Of a stretch of 64,000 bases of DNA, positions 43,601 to 55,454 are shown piece after piece. Under the pieces are notes generated by a model that worked only from the letters and a program-made list of their open reading frames with translations, was not told where the DNA came from and searched no databases. How positions within the stretch are numbered: the stretch's first letter is position 1; each line of letters opens with the position of its first letter. Position numbers and translations under genes: made by a program. Origin of the DNA: Siderastrea siderea (taxonomy: Eukaryota > Cnidaria > Anthozoa > Scleractinia > Rhizangiidae); assembly GCA_964030785.1 (NCBI GenBank), contig OZ034975.1, forward strand, positions 46,855,069 through 46,919,068, written 5' to 3'.

Positions 43601-45183
43601 GCTCCCAGTTGGCTTGAAAGCTCAGTTGGTAAGAGCAATGTGCCGGTATCGCAGAGGTCATGGGTTCGATTCCCGTTCAAGCCTGAATTTTTTCAGGGTT
43701 TTTTTTTTCAACTGCTTAAGTTGAAATATCGTCACTGCGATGGTCTTCATATATTTCTATTAATTTTATTCTTATCCCATTCAGCACAAGTTGAGAAGGT
43801 GAACTGGACGGTTGCAATTTTGGTCTGTTTTTACCCTTCTGATCATCCGACGATTTAGACGGATTTCCTGGACAAGTTACCCATTCAAACGGATAATCCA
43901 TCTTCAATCAAGTCCCGTTTTTGCACTTAGACGGATTATTCATCAGACGGGTTATCCGTGAGTCTGTGATGTGAAAACGGCCAACACATGCGCAATGACT
44001 TGCGATAGGTTACATTGACGTGCATATAAATTGAATAGTCCTTATGCATGCTTTCGTTGCACTAGCTACTTTCACCCCTAAGCCTTGCTTTCTAAACATT
44101 AACCTGTGTAGGCATTCATCAACGAATTCCCGGAGCAGCAAACGTGAAAACATCCACTTGCCAAGTGCATGTAAAGAACTTCGTACAAACGAGGCTTGGG
44201 GGTAAACTTTGACATGGTAACGTAACATGCGCAAGGGCTGTTGCAGCAACTTATGTTCACTTTCAAAGGTTCTGTTGGCTTAAGCTGCGTTACTTACCAC
44301 TACCTACGTAAATCTATGATCACTTGCGTTGATTTTAATGAACTCAAATCTATACGCTAAAAGATCAAAGTCGGTCGCATGCAGAAACGCAGGTATTCCC
44401 TTGGCTTAAACATCGGTTCTACAGCACGTTTGATACCCGGCGGGTGGAGGAAACGGGTTTGGTCGGACTTAAGCATGAGATTTGAGTCTTTTTTGACGTT
44501 TCTTTTTTTTCTCCAAAGCTCGAGGGTGCGTTGATATTCTCTACGCTGGCTTCAACAGCAGTGGTGTTTACACAATAAATCCTGACCGCCGAACAGAATT
44601 TGAGGTTTACTGTGATCTGGAGACAGACAAGGGTGGATGGATTGTGTTTCAGAGAAGACTAGATGCGTCTGTCAGTTTCCACCGCAACTGGGAAGACTAC
44701 AAACGTGGTTTTGGAAACCTCAAAGGGAATTTCTGGCTTGGAAATGATAAAATTCATCGTATCACCTCAGCAAACAAAATGGTCCTTCGAATTGATCTTG
44801 AAGACTGGAATGGGCGTAAAGTTTTTGCTCGATATGAAAATTTCAAGATTGGAAACGAAAAGTCGAGGTATGAGCTGATGATCAGCGGTTATAACGGTAC
44901 ATCCGGGGATTCTCTGAGTTACCACAACAACATGATGTTTAGTACGAAGGATATTGACAATGACAAATGGAAAACCGGAAGCTGCTCAAATGACCTGACA
45001 GGGGGATGGTGGTTTAATGATTGTCACCATTCGAATTTAAATGGACAGTTCTTGGGAAACACAAAGGCATACAGTGGCATTGGCTGGGCTCGCTTTAGAC
45101 ATAACCTCTCCCTAAAATTTGTCGAGATGAAAATGAGAGCGCAATCGTTTGACAAGGAAAGAGAGGACGACAGAGAACAATAA
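37687..45183 (+). CDS. CniFL-like receptor C: TM, collagen, 3 Ig, WAP, ficolin-type fibrinogen domain
   Basis: Eight exons: 37687-37882, 38452-38651, 39701-39953, 40689-40877, 41651-41971, 42612-42839, 43316-43468 and 44519-45183. Phases agree and the product has 734 residues. Domains in order: type II membrane segment (15-33, [18 protein letters not shown]), furin-type RNRR at 78-81, helical linker, 15 Gly-X-Y triplets (137-181), three Ig domains (about 188-280, 283-375, 377-462), an eight-cysteine WAP domain on exon 7 (about 470-508) and a ficolin/tachylectin-type fibrinogen domain from 514. The last shows GGWIVFQRR, the calcium-site-like [11 protein letters not shown] and [15 protein letters not shown]. 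The start was chosen because it immediately precedes the membrane segment; an in-frame upstream extension lacks a better ATG. This best fits a shed or membrane-bound recognition lectin; its ligand is not known. Confidence 0.9.
38663..39270. mobile_element. 608-base MITE abutting receptor C exon 2 donor
   Basis: The ends are imperfect inverted repeats: TACTCCGAGTTTCAAGTGA near the left and TCACTTGAAATCCGGAGTA near the right, capped by G- and C-runs. AAGTAAAAC is duplicated at 38654-38662 and 39271-39279. The left copy of the duplication overlaps the donor GTAAGT. Confidence 0.88.
39430..39640. repeat. 110-base minisatellite, two units (receptor C intron 2)
   Basis: These are the same units as in PANK4 introns 12 and 22 (CAGTAGCTTTCATTTGAATG). 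A decayed unit is also visible at about 42165-42250. Confidence 0.85.
41063..41164. mobile_element. 102-base foldback MITE (receptor C intron 4)
   Basis: TGCGAATACAGCCGC pairs with GCGGTTGTATTCGCA, and CTCATCACTC pairs with GAGTGATGAG. GGGTTGTGT flanks it at 41054-41062 and 41165-41173. Confidence 0.88.
41225..41480. repeat. Degenerate GAAC/GAAG tetranucleotide tract
   Basis: A purine-rich low-complexity stretch (ACGAACGAAC, GAAAGAACGGAAG) in receptor C intron 4. Confidence 0.85.
43061..43290 (+). mobile_element. tRNA-derived SINE, family 1, copy 3 (diverged)
   Basis: The head GCGCGGTCATGCAGTGGTGA and the body AAACTTCACTCCACATTG ... ATAAATGGGTATCGGC match the other two copies, with more changes. 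It ends about 25 bases before the WAP exon acceptor of receptor C. Confidence 0.8.
43611..43770 (+). mobile_element. tRNA-derived SINE, family 2, copy 2 with tRNA-like head
   Basis: The head 43611-43683 folds as a tRNA. Acceptor GGCTTGA pairs perfectly with TCAAGCC, the D arm is GCTC-GAGC and the T arm ATGGG-CCCGT has loop TTCGATT. The anticodon loop CCGGTAT would give GGT (Thr), but base 33 is C and the stem has a mismatch. The tail with CACTGCGATGGTCTTCATAT matches 33812-33945, which argues for a SINE rather than a tRNA gene. Confidence 0.82.
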
Positions 45184-48100
45184 GAGATAATTGACGAAAA
45201 CAATAATTTTAAATTTTGTTTTCGTTCTTCAATTTTCGCGTCCTGTAGCAGGACGCAAAGGATCTGCCACAGGATGTTAGGGAATGTAACTCTCTGGGGG
45301 TTTTCGAAAAGAAGGTGAAAGCTTACTTTTCTTCTTTAGGCTCCCACACGGCAATCATTTAAATCAGTTGATTTTTTTACCTTATATTAGGATATTTTTA
45401 TAATAGTTTCTTAGCATATTTGTAACTGGTGATTTCCCGTGTATAAATAAATAAATAAATAAATGAATAAATAAATATAAATATAGCGTACTTGAGGCAT
45501 TTACCACCACTCTCTCTAGCTCCAACGTGAAAGTTAGGAAAAGTAGTCAGTGTAAAACACGAAAGCTGTGGCTTACTGGCTAAAAGACAGCTAGACCTCT
45601 GGTTGGGGGTGGGTTGAGGGTAGGTTAGGCGGTGTTTCATGATACCCATGCGCTTTCATTCCGGTACCAGATGAAAACTTTACATCGTGTTTACATAAAC
45701 CGTTTTTACGACGGTATGAGTTTTCATAAAAAACGAAGTGGTCAAAACTGAAATTGGCAACATCGAACAGTTACACCGTGTTTAGATGCTACTAGTGTAC
45801 TGGGCCTTCAGTTGAACTGGTATTACTCGAACCGATATGAGAATCTGGACAAGTGTCATTGAAACGAGTACAGAACCACAACAGGAAAGTGGGTGAACTC
45901 AACAGTGTGAACGTCTTACCGGCGGTATCATGTAGCATTCCGCCGCAGTTACACTTAGACGTAGAAAACTCGAGAAAACATTTATAATTCAAGCGTTGCC
46001 AGGTATCAGTCGGTATAACCTATATTGGAGTTCGTTGCATTTTCCTTGTAGTGAAATTTTATTATGATATTTTACACGTACACAGTAATCTAAGTTGACT
46101 CTATACAGAGGAGGGAGTCCTCTCCACAAGTACAGCTTTCTCGCGACCTGCGGCCTTGCGCTGCGGGTCATTTTGAATGCCTTTTTAGCAGCCACAAATC
46201 TGCAAAAGTCAGTGACCAAAAATGAAAAGGAAGGTTTTCCTGGTGGTATTTTCCCCCAAACATAACCAAAATCCAAACTAACTTTAACAGCATTCCTGGT
46301 GCCAATAAAGTAGAACTGTTTTAATATGTAACACAGGCATTCCTCTCCTGCTGCATGACAGACAGGAAAATATTAAGTAATCAGCTAGTTCAGAGATTAA
46401 AGCACCTGGAGTTGATATTTTCCCAGTTTAATTCCAGTGTAAGCAAGTATAAATGTTTGAACTCTAATAGCTCTGCTACCACTTTTCCAGTTTGTGAAAA
46501 AGAGTGAAAAAAGTAATGCCCCCCTGCATGTATTAAATTTTACATCCAACCCTCCCTCTCTCTAGTTGTGATTTTCCCCTATGCCCCTCCTCTGGTTTCC
46601 CAACCTCCCCCCCCCCCCTCCAGGTAATTATTGCACAGTCCCTAAATTGGCCACCGTAGAAAAAATTCAAAAGCTGACTTTTCGAGGGTTAGCTCTTTGC
46701 CAGAGGGAATCCATCCGATCCGTCAGCTTTTAAATTTCTTTACGGTGGCCAATTTTCCTTATCAACTCAGTTGATAAATCCAAATGTTTGCTAGTTCTGT
46801 GTCATTATATTGCTAGTGGAATCTTCATGTTTAAGATAAAGTTAATAAAGTTGTTGATTATTGTCTATGACTAAAATGTCTATTATTGAAATCGAGAATA
46901 GCTTGCCGCCGGATTTCAATACTGTGTACAGACCCAGATTTTGGAACACGATTTTCTGACCATTGTTGAATCATGACCAGCGATCATGACAGGGCAAATG
47001 ATAACGGGCTTATCGTGTCTGAAAAACTTGAGTGTGTGCAGAAAAATTTATATGGATGTTATATGTACAGGCATATTTCCTTCAACATTGTCGGATTATA
47101 GTCGTCAGGCGAATCGCGGCCGTTGAATCATGTTTCTAAAACCCGGTTCTGCACAATTCAATGGGAATTGACTGTAAGCCTAGGAAATGTGGAAGTTTTG
47201 TTTTGTGTGTGCATTTTTTCTTTTTTTGTTCAAGGAAGTTGGATCAGGGTGTTTCCGTGAACGTCTTTATAATCTTTCTTTTGTTTGTTGATTTAGTTTG
47301 GTTGATAGTTTGAACCTGAAAGATTGTAGGTAGAAATATTTTATTTATGTCGTGCATAATAAGAAAGGCATTTTATTATGTTAACTGTGGTTAGTTAACA
47401 GGGAAGGGAGAAAGCACATGTTCAAAAAGAACGCCGAACTTCTCATCCCGAGCCAGTCAGGAGGTCATTTTACACGCGGCGAATACGCAGCGGTAAATTT
47501 TATCCATCTCAATAATTACGAAACTTATTGTACCAGAGAAATAATTGCAAAAAGGTTTGAAAAATCCGTACATAAATCAGACATTCCTCTTCGCAAGTTT
47601 CGATACTTTAGTGTTTTTCATCCACCGCTAGTGGGGACTGGGAACGAATCTATGTTACATTGGCGGTCTGATCATTACTGAATTTCCCGTTTTTCGTGAT
47701 TGTTTTTTTTTTCCGAAATGGCGAATTTATTGGTCTTTAACAGAGGAAGGTTTCGATAAACTAAAATTAGTGTCGTAGATTCTTTTGTCGCCCCACCAAA
47801 AGTAAAATGTCTTGAGACCTACGAAAATTTCCTACAATGAGGTACATATTCAGGAAATAACCTACCCCGACACCCAAGCGGCACCACCCCCTCCTACCTC
47901 CCCCACCCCCCAAAAAATACAACCACAACAACAAGCAAATCGTTTGACGAGACAGACGTTTCAAGCCTGTCTCAACCCACACGTTTTTCTGTTTTCTTTT
48001 TCATTTTCCATGGCAACCGGAGTGAATTTATTTGCCATTCCCCCTGCCGCGATCTTTTCCAAAAAGCCGCCATCTTGGATCTAATGACGTGGCCGCTCAC

Positions 48101-48239
48101 ATGCGCAGCTCATCGATTTTCTTTACTGCGCATAGATGGATGCCGCTTTCTGGCGAAGTTTGAGATTTGGGGTATATACTTGATGGCTGAATACCATATA
48201 GTCGTCAGCACATACGTACGTGGCATACTGTATGATCAC
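45184..48239. other. Intergenic region downstream of receptor C
   Basis: It contains an (AAAT)n run near 45446-45480 that includes AATAAA and could supply a receptor C polyadenylation signal. There is a foldback element at 46645-46754. No convincing exon was found. The ORF at 47418-47681 has no recognised family. Confidence 0.55.
46645..46754. mobile_element. Small foldback element
   Basis: AATTGGCCACCGTAGAAA pairs with TTTACGGTGGCCAATT, and AAAAGCTGAC pairs with GTCAGCTTTT. It is about 110 bases, a MITE or remnant; no clear target duplication was seen. Confidence 0.7.
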
Positions 48240-48269
48240 GCCTTAGTAATTAGGATACGTGTAGCATAT

Positions 48270-49215
48270 GTAATAGCTGTGGTAGCTGTAGTATGTGTAG
48301 TATCTGTAGTAGTTGTAGTACCTGTGGTATGTGAAGTATCTGTAGTACTTGTAGTACCTGTAGAAGTTGTAGTAACTGTAGTACCTGTAGTATCTGTAGT
48401 ATCTGTAGTACCTGTAGTATCTGTAGCATCTGTAGTACCTGTAGTATCTGTAGTATCTGTAGTATCTGTAGTAGCTGTAGTAACTGTAGTATCTGTAGTA
48501 GTTGTAGTAACTGTAGTTTCTGTAGTATCTATAGTAGTTGTAGTAACTGTAGTATCTGTAGTACCTGTAGTATCTGTAGTAGCTGTAGTATCTGTAGTAT
48601 CTGTAGCATCTGTAGTACCTGTAGCATCTGTAGTATCTGGAGTATCTGTAGTATCTGTAGTAGTTGTAGTGCCTGTAGTATCTGTAGTACCTGTAGTATC
48701 TGTAGTAGTTGTAGTATCTGTAGTATCTGTAGTACCTGTAGTATCTGTAGTACCTGTAGTATCTGTAGCATCTGTAGTATCTGTAGTATCTGTAGTACCT
48801 GTAGTATCTGTAGTAGTTGTAGTACCTGTAGTATCTGTAGTAGTTGTAGTATCTGTAGTACCTGTAGTACCTGTAGTATCTGTAGCATCTGTAGTATCTG
48901 TAGTATCTGTAGTACCTGTAGTATCTGTAGTAGTTGTAGTACCTGTAGTATCTGTAGTATCTGTAGTATCTGTAGTATCTGTAGTAGCTGTAGTACCTGT
49001 AGTATCTGTAGTATCTGTAGTACCTGTAGTAGTTGTAGTAACTGTAGTGCCTGTAGTATCTGTATTACCTGTAGAACTTGTAGTAGTTGTAGTATCTGTA
49101 GTAGTTGTAGTAACTGTAATTTCTGTAGTATCTGTAGTATTTGTAGTACCTGTAGTATCTGTAGTACCTGTAGTATCTGTAGTATCTGTAGAACCTGTAG
49201 TAGTTATAGTAACTG
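48270..49215. repeat. Nine-base satellite array, consensus GTAGTATCT
   Basis: Roughly a hundred units of GTAGTATCT with variants GTAGTACCT, GTAGTAGTT, GTAGTAACT and GTAGCATCT. The nine-base period contains no stop in five of six frames, which produces long ORFs on both strands (Val-rich plus, Thr-rich minus). These ORFs need no coding explanation. Confidence 0.96.
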
Positions 49216-50460
49216 CATTTCTGGCTGAATCGGGGACGGGCAAGGGGACGGACAGGGAGCGGGGATGGGGGGTACAAAGTTCCCGCCACCCGCACCCTTT
49301 AATCTCGGTTCCTAACACTTTTCTTAACTTTTTCTTCCGGCCCTTTTTTCCGCCTCCCGCACACCTCCCTCCCTCTTTTCTAACCGGAGTCCCAAATTTG
49401 TCCACCTCCCTCCCTATCCCCACCCCCTCGAAGGCTATCAGTGACCAAGGGCGAAAAAAAGAAAGGAAGAAAGTGGAAATGACAAATATAAAAATTAACA
49501 AAAAGGTTTTCTGTGAAAGCACGTGATTTAAGGAAATATTTTAACGAGAACTTTTCCACTAAAAACCAAGCCTGAAAAAAAGCACATAATTGACAGGTAG
49601 TGAATGACAATTTCAACAATCTTTAATGCATTATGATTCTTATATGTGAGAGCCCAATTTCCCCTGTGATATGACATAATTCGTTTAATTGTTAAACGAT
49701 TATAGTGGTTTACGCTATAAATTTCTCATATCAGAAAAATAACACAATCAAACCACTTTGTTAACTACAACAGTCTTCAAAGAGGAAATCAAAGTAATTA
49801 TTCATCTTAGATTTCTTTGAATATTATTAATAACTTTTCATAGCCAATAATGTAGCTGTGAGTACGTCCAAATCGTTTGCAAGTCGCACAAATCCTGCAC
49901 GACGCTAAACACATACTGGTAGAATGACAAATGTAAACAACTAGGCCGACGATGAGATTATCCTGCCTATATTAACTGGAAACTAGCAAATTTATCAAAC
50001 TGAACTACTTTTAAGAGTACTATAGAAACCAAACTGACTGTCGAGTGACTAGCCCTAGACACTGTTAAACACACACCCAAAAAATAAAAACTTTGACGTC
50101 TGCCAACTATCTTGATCAAGGTAGTTGGCAGACGGGTGCAGGCGGCGGGAAGTTTGTACCCTCCATCCCCCCTCCCTGTCTGTCCCTTTGCCCGTCCCCC
50201 ATTCAGTCTGAAATGGCGGAAATGTCGAATCCAGGTATTAAAGGTGTACGGGAGGCGGAAAAAAGGGCAGGAAGAAAAAGTAAAGAAAAGTGGCGGGAAC
50301 GGAGATTAAAGGGCGCGGGTGGCGGGAAGTTTGTAGCCCCCATCCCCCCTCCCTGTCCGTCCCCTATCCACTCCCCCATTCAGTCAGAAATGGCAGAAAT
50401 GTCGAATCCAGGTATTAAGGTCTCAAGAAACGGTCAGTTTGCCGTGAAATAGTGATTATT
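49216..50460. repeat. Duplicated and inverted TGGCGGGAAGTTTGTA element
   Basis: Two direct copies (about 50140-50250 and 50320-50425) share GGCGGGAAGTTTGTA, CATCCCCCCTCCCTGTC and AATGTCGAATCCAGGTATTA. A third, inverted copy is at 49220-49360. 49600-50090 between them is plain AT-rich sequence. Confidence 0.8.
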
Positions 50461-50514
50461 TGATAAAATGATGGAATGATGACGTCATCACGACATCAGC
50501 AAAATCTTTTGATG

Positions 50515-50615
50515 CATTCTCACTCGTGGTTACTCGTAGTCACTCGTGGCCACTCGTGGTCACTCGTGGTCTACTTGTGGTCACTCGTGGTCACTCGTGG
50601 TCACTCGTGTGTACT
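50515..50615. repeat. GGTCACTCGT short tandem repeat
   Basis: About nine units of ten or eleven bases lie about 80 bases before the TM9SF2-like exon at 50691. Confidence 0.9.
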
Positions 50616-51278
50616 TTTAGACACGATCGTTAATACTAGGGCTTAAAGGATTAAGGTGTTCATTCTTTGAGATTTTGCTTTGCTTTACAGTATAAAATAT
50701 GCAAAAGAAGGAGAATGCACTGGAGACCTGCCAGCCATGGGAATTCCAATGGAACTCAAAGGCTCTTATTCTGTCGCATTCACGGTATGTGAAATCAGCA
50801 GCATTCTAGTTTGACAGGGGGACTTGGGTAAGAAAACATGAAAAAAATTGACCACCTGTCAGGATTTGGAGAGACCCATCTCTGTTGGCTCTTCACATTT
50901 ACTCATTGACTCCCTCCAAAACACCAGCTTAGATGTAAATATTGTACTTGTTCAGGGACTTCCCATCTTTTAATCTATCACTAACAATCATACCTTATGA
51001 CTCAATTTTTATGAAGCTATTGATTTCCAATAATGTGGCTGAAAATGTAGTTTTACTTTTGTAGTGCTCAATTTCCATCTCGGTGGCTGTTTTTAACTTT
51101 TATTTTTGTATTCTTGCATTCTTGTTTTCTTTTTTTGTGTTGTGCTTTTAGAAAGAAGTAGATCCAAATCATAAGTGGGCATAACGCTGGGACTACATTC
51201 TGGACTCTATGCCACACACCAAGATCCAGTGGTTGAGGTCAGACATATTTTCCCTGTCTATTCTGCCTTAACCCTTAA

Positions 51279-53847
51279 AGGAGAACTGAAGTGCAAAAAT
51301 CATGTTTGTTTTTATTATTTTATTTGGAAGCTTTGGACATATAAAATCAAGTTTTGGCAATTATTTTCACTTGCGACTTGTAATTTCCAAAAGAATTGGG
51401 TTTGAAATTGGGATTTTCCCGCTTTTGGGGCTTTGTCATTGTGGGCTCGCTACAGATGTCAGCGGTATGTTGTGACGTAAGTGATGGGGAAAGATACTCC
51501 GTTTGCCCAAAGAGTGCTACTAGCTGCTTCAAATCCAAGGCTTTGTTATTTCACAGATATTGCTTCCCATCATGAACTGTGTACACCCTTTCCAGTTTGG
51601 AATAGCATATATTTTCCTTGTGAATAACTAATTGGCTCGGAAGAAGGAGTCTGTGACCCAAATCTTGAGAGAATCGGGAACGCTGAATTAGCAACGATTT
51701 GCGCTCATTGCGAAGACCATGTAGGCAGGATAATTCAAGCTATGTTGAGGGAGGACAATTAATTTATCAAGAAGTTGAGGAGCTCAATTAAAAGTGTCAT
51801 CAATCAGGTTTGTTTCCATTCGTGTGGTATTTCTATTATTTTGTTAGTGAGTGAGTTGGATTTAGAATCGATCGATTGTTAGTTGTGAGTAAAGCCGGGA
51901 CACATGTTCACGTTTGCATGCGAATTTCTTCTCCTTCATGCAGCAGTATAACTACCACTGAGCATGCTATGTTAAGAATTCTTCTGAACCGTTCCTGTGC
52001 GGCAAATAAATAATCTATCCCAACAGATCCGGCATTGTTTTGACGCCAAGGTCATACAACAGCCGCTTATTGCGTATTGCATTTCACGTTCTGTAATTTT
52101 TTCCTGTTATTGCGACATTTTCGCCTGGCTTCCAGCTTTTTTTAAATATAGCATTTAGAACATCTTGCCGGGTAGAATAAACTGGTGAATAACTCCAGCG
52201 TTGACTGTGAAGATATTTTGAAACGAACCCAGTTACGGAGAAAAGTGGTATGACAAAACAGTACAAAAACCGATAAATAATTTTAATAGTCTGTGAGTGC
52301 GCCGAAAGCAAGGTACATGTTCTAGCTTTATTGTTATGAATCTGTTATATAACCTATCAGTTCAACTACCTGATGCAAGTACGCCAAATTCTGCCGCTTT
52401 CAGTTGAAAAATTTCGAAGGTAATTCACAGTGTAATGAAAACATGACATGTCAACACAAAGGGAAATAATACTATTTGAAGCTGCATGGGCTTTATGGAT
52501 TACGGCAGGTATTTGATGACCGATGAGCGGAACGCTAAGGGGCCGATTACATGAGCCGGGCTGGCCCGGTTAGCAGGGCTGGCTCGGTGTACCGAGATGA
52601 CTGCTCAGCCCGGTATTACATGAGGCGAGCCAGCCCGCCTGCGGCTAAATTTAGAAGCTGTCGTGTGAAAAGATGGCTGCATCAAAGAGCATGAACCAAG
52701 TGTTTTTATTTTCGCCAATTCATTATTTTGGCGTATTATTTTCAGTTTTACGAAGCTTTATGGGCTGATAAACCTTTATGTGTTATATAGAAAGAGAAAT
52801 ATCGATCTTCTGGTGAGCCATTTTGCTCTGAAGCGAAATTTAAGCGAAAGTGTTGTCCCGGCTAGCCAGGCTGGCCCGGCAATCGCGATTACATGGTAAA
52901 TTTTCAGCCCGGATAGCCGAGATCCCGGCATCGCGATGCCGGGATCCCAGCTAGCCGGGCTGAGATTTTTCCATGTAATCGCAAAGTTGATTTTTAATAT
53001 ATTTCACAGACGTGCCGAGATCCCGGCAAACCGAGCCAGCCCGGCTAACCGGGCCAGCTCGCCTCATGTAATCGGCCCCTAAATGTTAATGTTCAAACCG
53101 AAATCTACTATTAAAGTACAGATAAAATAGCAAGGTTTACGATAAATGAGTACAAGATTATGCATGTTTATGCAGTAGAGTAGGCTACAGAGACTTGTAA
53201 CACAAAAATATACTGATGCGTTCCAGTATCTGTGATTGTTTATACATGAACTGACTACAGTCATCAAGTTTCTAGTGAACTCCAGTGCCGTTCTGGCCGT
53301 TCACAAGGCTATCGGTAAATTCAGGCAAATCAGTTAATTAGACATAACTTACTTTAACCTAGTATTTTTTTCGGAAAGAAAAGCAAACTCCAAATAAACA
53401 GAGTTGATATTTTCGGAAAATTTGCGCGGGTGTTGTTATTGAAGACACGCCATCGATCCGTGGTGAAAATGTAACTTACGCGTTCAAGGACAAGTGGAAA
53501 TATTCCAGTAGAGATAGCAGAAGAGAAGAACGTTCCAAACGGGTATTTCTCCGGCATTTTCGTCGCATTTGTACTAATATACTCTCAAAGTACAAGTTCT
53601 ACATGGGTCAAATCAGTACTTCTCTTTGTAGAATCTTGCATTCGTTCCCCATCACTTACGTCATAGGCTACCAAAATGACCGCTGACATACCCAGTCTGC
53701 GCCGCAATGCTGGTGGCCCAAACTCGCAGAAAAACTACTTTTTTGAGACCGAAAGTAAGCCAGTAGACAGAAAAAAGTTTCAAACATTAACATTTATGGC
53801 CTAAGCTTTAAGAAAAAAATTACTTGATTTTTGACTTCAGTTCTCCT
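51279..53847. mobile_element. 2.57 kb TTAA-flanked DNA transposon, non-autonomous
   Basis: The termini AGGAGAACTGAAGTGCAAAA and ATTTTTGACTTCAGTTCTCCT are inverted repeats, and inverted similarity continues further inward (GACGTAAGTGATGGGGAA near 51476 against TTCCCCATCACTTACGTC near 53645). TTAA lies at 51275-51278 and 53848-53851. No transposase frame was found. A second MITE is nested at 52539. Confidence 0.88.
52539..53079. mobile_element. Harbinger-like MITE nested in the TTAA element
   Basis: The ends GGGGCCGATTACATGAG and CTCATGTAATCGGCCCC (offset by a few bases) are inverted repeats with TAA duplicated at 52536-52538 and 53080-53082. The centre (about 52878-52985) is a second palindrome around GCATCGCGATGC. 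A three-base TAA duplication fits PIF/Harbinger. Confidence 0.9.
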
Positions 53848-54619
53848 TTAAAACCCTGGTATAAAAATGCATATTCTCATTTCTAAAAATTAATGTTCTC
53901 CTTGCATTTCTTATGGAACTACATGTAGTAAGGAAAATTTGTCTAAATATCAAGACATCTTATCCTTGGTGATCACTTTCCTCATTCTCACCACCTGAAT
54001 GTTTGAACAAGTATTGACAATGTACAGAGAAATTTCATTTTCATCACTGTTAGGGCTTTTAAAGCGTTAAACCTGGCTTATAATACAGGAATGGTGATCT
54101 GGTGGTAACTGCCTTGGTTGAACTCACTCTGAAGATCAGTGGTTCAAGTCCTGGGGCCAGGCTCAAAAAGATTTGCTAACTCTTTCTGTTTCTCTTCCAC
54201 CAGCAATGCTGTATATTGTAAAAAGGTAATTTTGAACCCCAACACCAAATTTGTTACACTATAGACATACTAAGGTCTTGTCTGGGGAATATCAGAAATC
54301 ACTCTATCAGTCAATGCAACTGAAAGATGAGTAGTGTCCAAAAAGAAAAAAAGAATGATAACTTTGAAATATCCCAGGAATATCTTAAGGTATTCTTTTT
54401 ACATGCTCCTCAACTATGTAGTTTAATTTGCAGTTTTCATTGCATTGTTTTCTTGAAATTAAAACCAATGACATTGATCTTTAAAGTCGTGGAACTAACA
54501 TCAGAGGAAATGTGATAATCTGTAAGGAGAGTGTATATTTTGAATTTCAGTCTGAATGGATTAAGACTGTATAACAGACAATAAAAATATTCAAAACCTG
54601 AATTTTGACTGTCATGAAG

Positions 54620-54663
54620 TTGACATGTTCTTTTTTTTTTTTTTTTTTTTTTTTGACATGTTC
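54620..54663 (-). mobile_element. Pure poly(A) insertion with target duplication
   Basis: Twenty-two T bases (54631-54652) are flanked by direct copies of TTGACATGTTC (54620-54630 and 54653-54663). This is what a retrotransposition event that copied only a poly(A) tail would leave. Confidence 0.7.
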
Positions 54664-54929
54664 TTATCATACTTGTCTTTAGTATCACGATTTCTTTGAT
54701 TATTGTCTTATACCTGTCTGGAATGGTGGCCATGGTTAGGCTGTGAACCCTGCACAAAGTATGACAGAAATTGTTATTTTCATATTGACATTCATAATAT
54801 CCATAATATTTGCTTAAGAGCTCCTGACCAGAAATATCGAGAATCCGACGACAGAAGCGAAATTTCATATTTCATTTTATTTCACCAAAAATACTCCTTT
54901 GGTAAACTATTTTCAAAAATCATATTTAA

Positions 54930-55075
54930 AAGTTCATCAATTTCTTCGAGAAAACAGAGGGTCAAAACACAATCCTTGTTTCAATGGACATTACAAGCTT
55001 ATATACAAATACACCACAAGAGGAAAGAACAAACATAGTGTGCAATGCATACAAAGCATTTCACGGAAATGCACG
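54930..55075 (+). mobile_element. Penelope-like reverse-transcriptase fragment
   Basis: One plus frame reads LVSMDITSLYTNTPQEER followed by NIVCNAY, resembling the palm motif DVTSLYTNIPQEEG of Penelope-like elements. Flanking frames are broken. Only this fragment is recognisable. Confidence 0.6.
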
Positions 55076-55285
55076 TCCTATATCCCTACATGACTACTGC
55101 AAAGAATACTCAAACTTATCTTAGTGGAGAACTCCATCCAATGGAAAAAACTACCTGCAAGTACATGAAACTGTCACGAGCACCAACTGAAAATGGCAGT
55201 TGCTTTGTAATTAGTAATGTAAATGTAATTTGTTTACCCACGAAACACTTAGGAGCTAATTGGAATTTGGAAGTGTTGGTTTTTG

Positions 55286-55454
55286 AGGAGAGCAGGTCTG
55301 GGGAAATCCGGAGTACCCGGAGGAAAACCTCTCGGAGCAAGGACGAGAATCGACAACAAACTCAACCCGCATATGACACCGGGACCGGGAATCGAACCTG
55401 GGCCAGATTGGTGGGAGGCGAGCGCTCTCACCACTGCGTCATCCCTGCTCCCCT
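55286..55454 (-). mobile_element. tRNA-derived SINE, family 3 (antisense)
   Basis: On the minus strand, GACGCAGTGGTGAGAGCGCT (A box) and CCCAGGTTCGATTCCCGG (B box) are followed by TTTTCCTCCGGGTACTCCGG. It is a single copy in the window. Confidence 0.78.

Noticed and set aside
43611..43683. Functional tRNA-Thr gene
   Set aside because: The anticodon loop has C at position 33 and a stem mismatch, and the tail matches another SINE copy.
47418..47681. 87-codon ORF between receptor C and the satellite
   Set aside because: It has an ordinary length for chance, no family resemblance and no splice context.
48075..49526. 483-codon plus-strand and 428-codon minus-strand ORFs
   Set aside because: Both come from the nine-base satellite, which lacks stops in five frames; the flanks show no domain, promoter or splice structure.
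50515..50615. Short regular repeats resembling a CRISPR array
   Set aside because: Units are contiguous ten- to eleven-base tandem repeats without unique spacers, in an animal genome.
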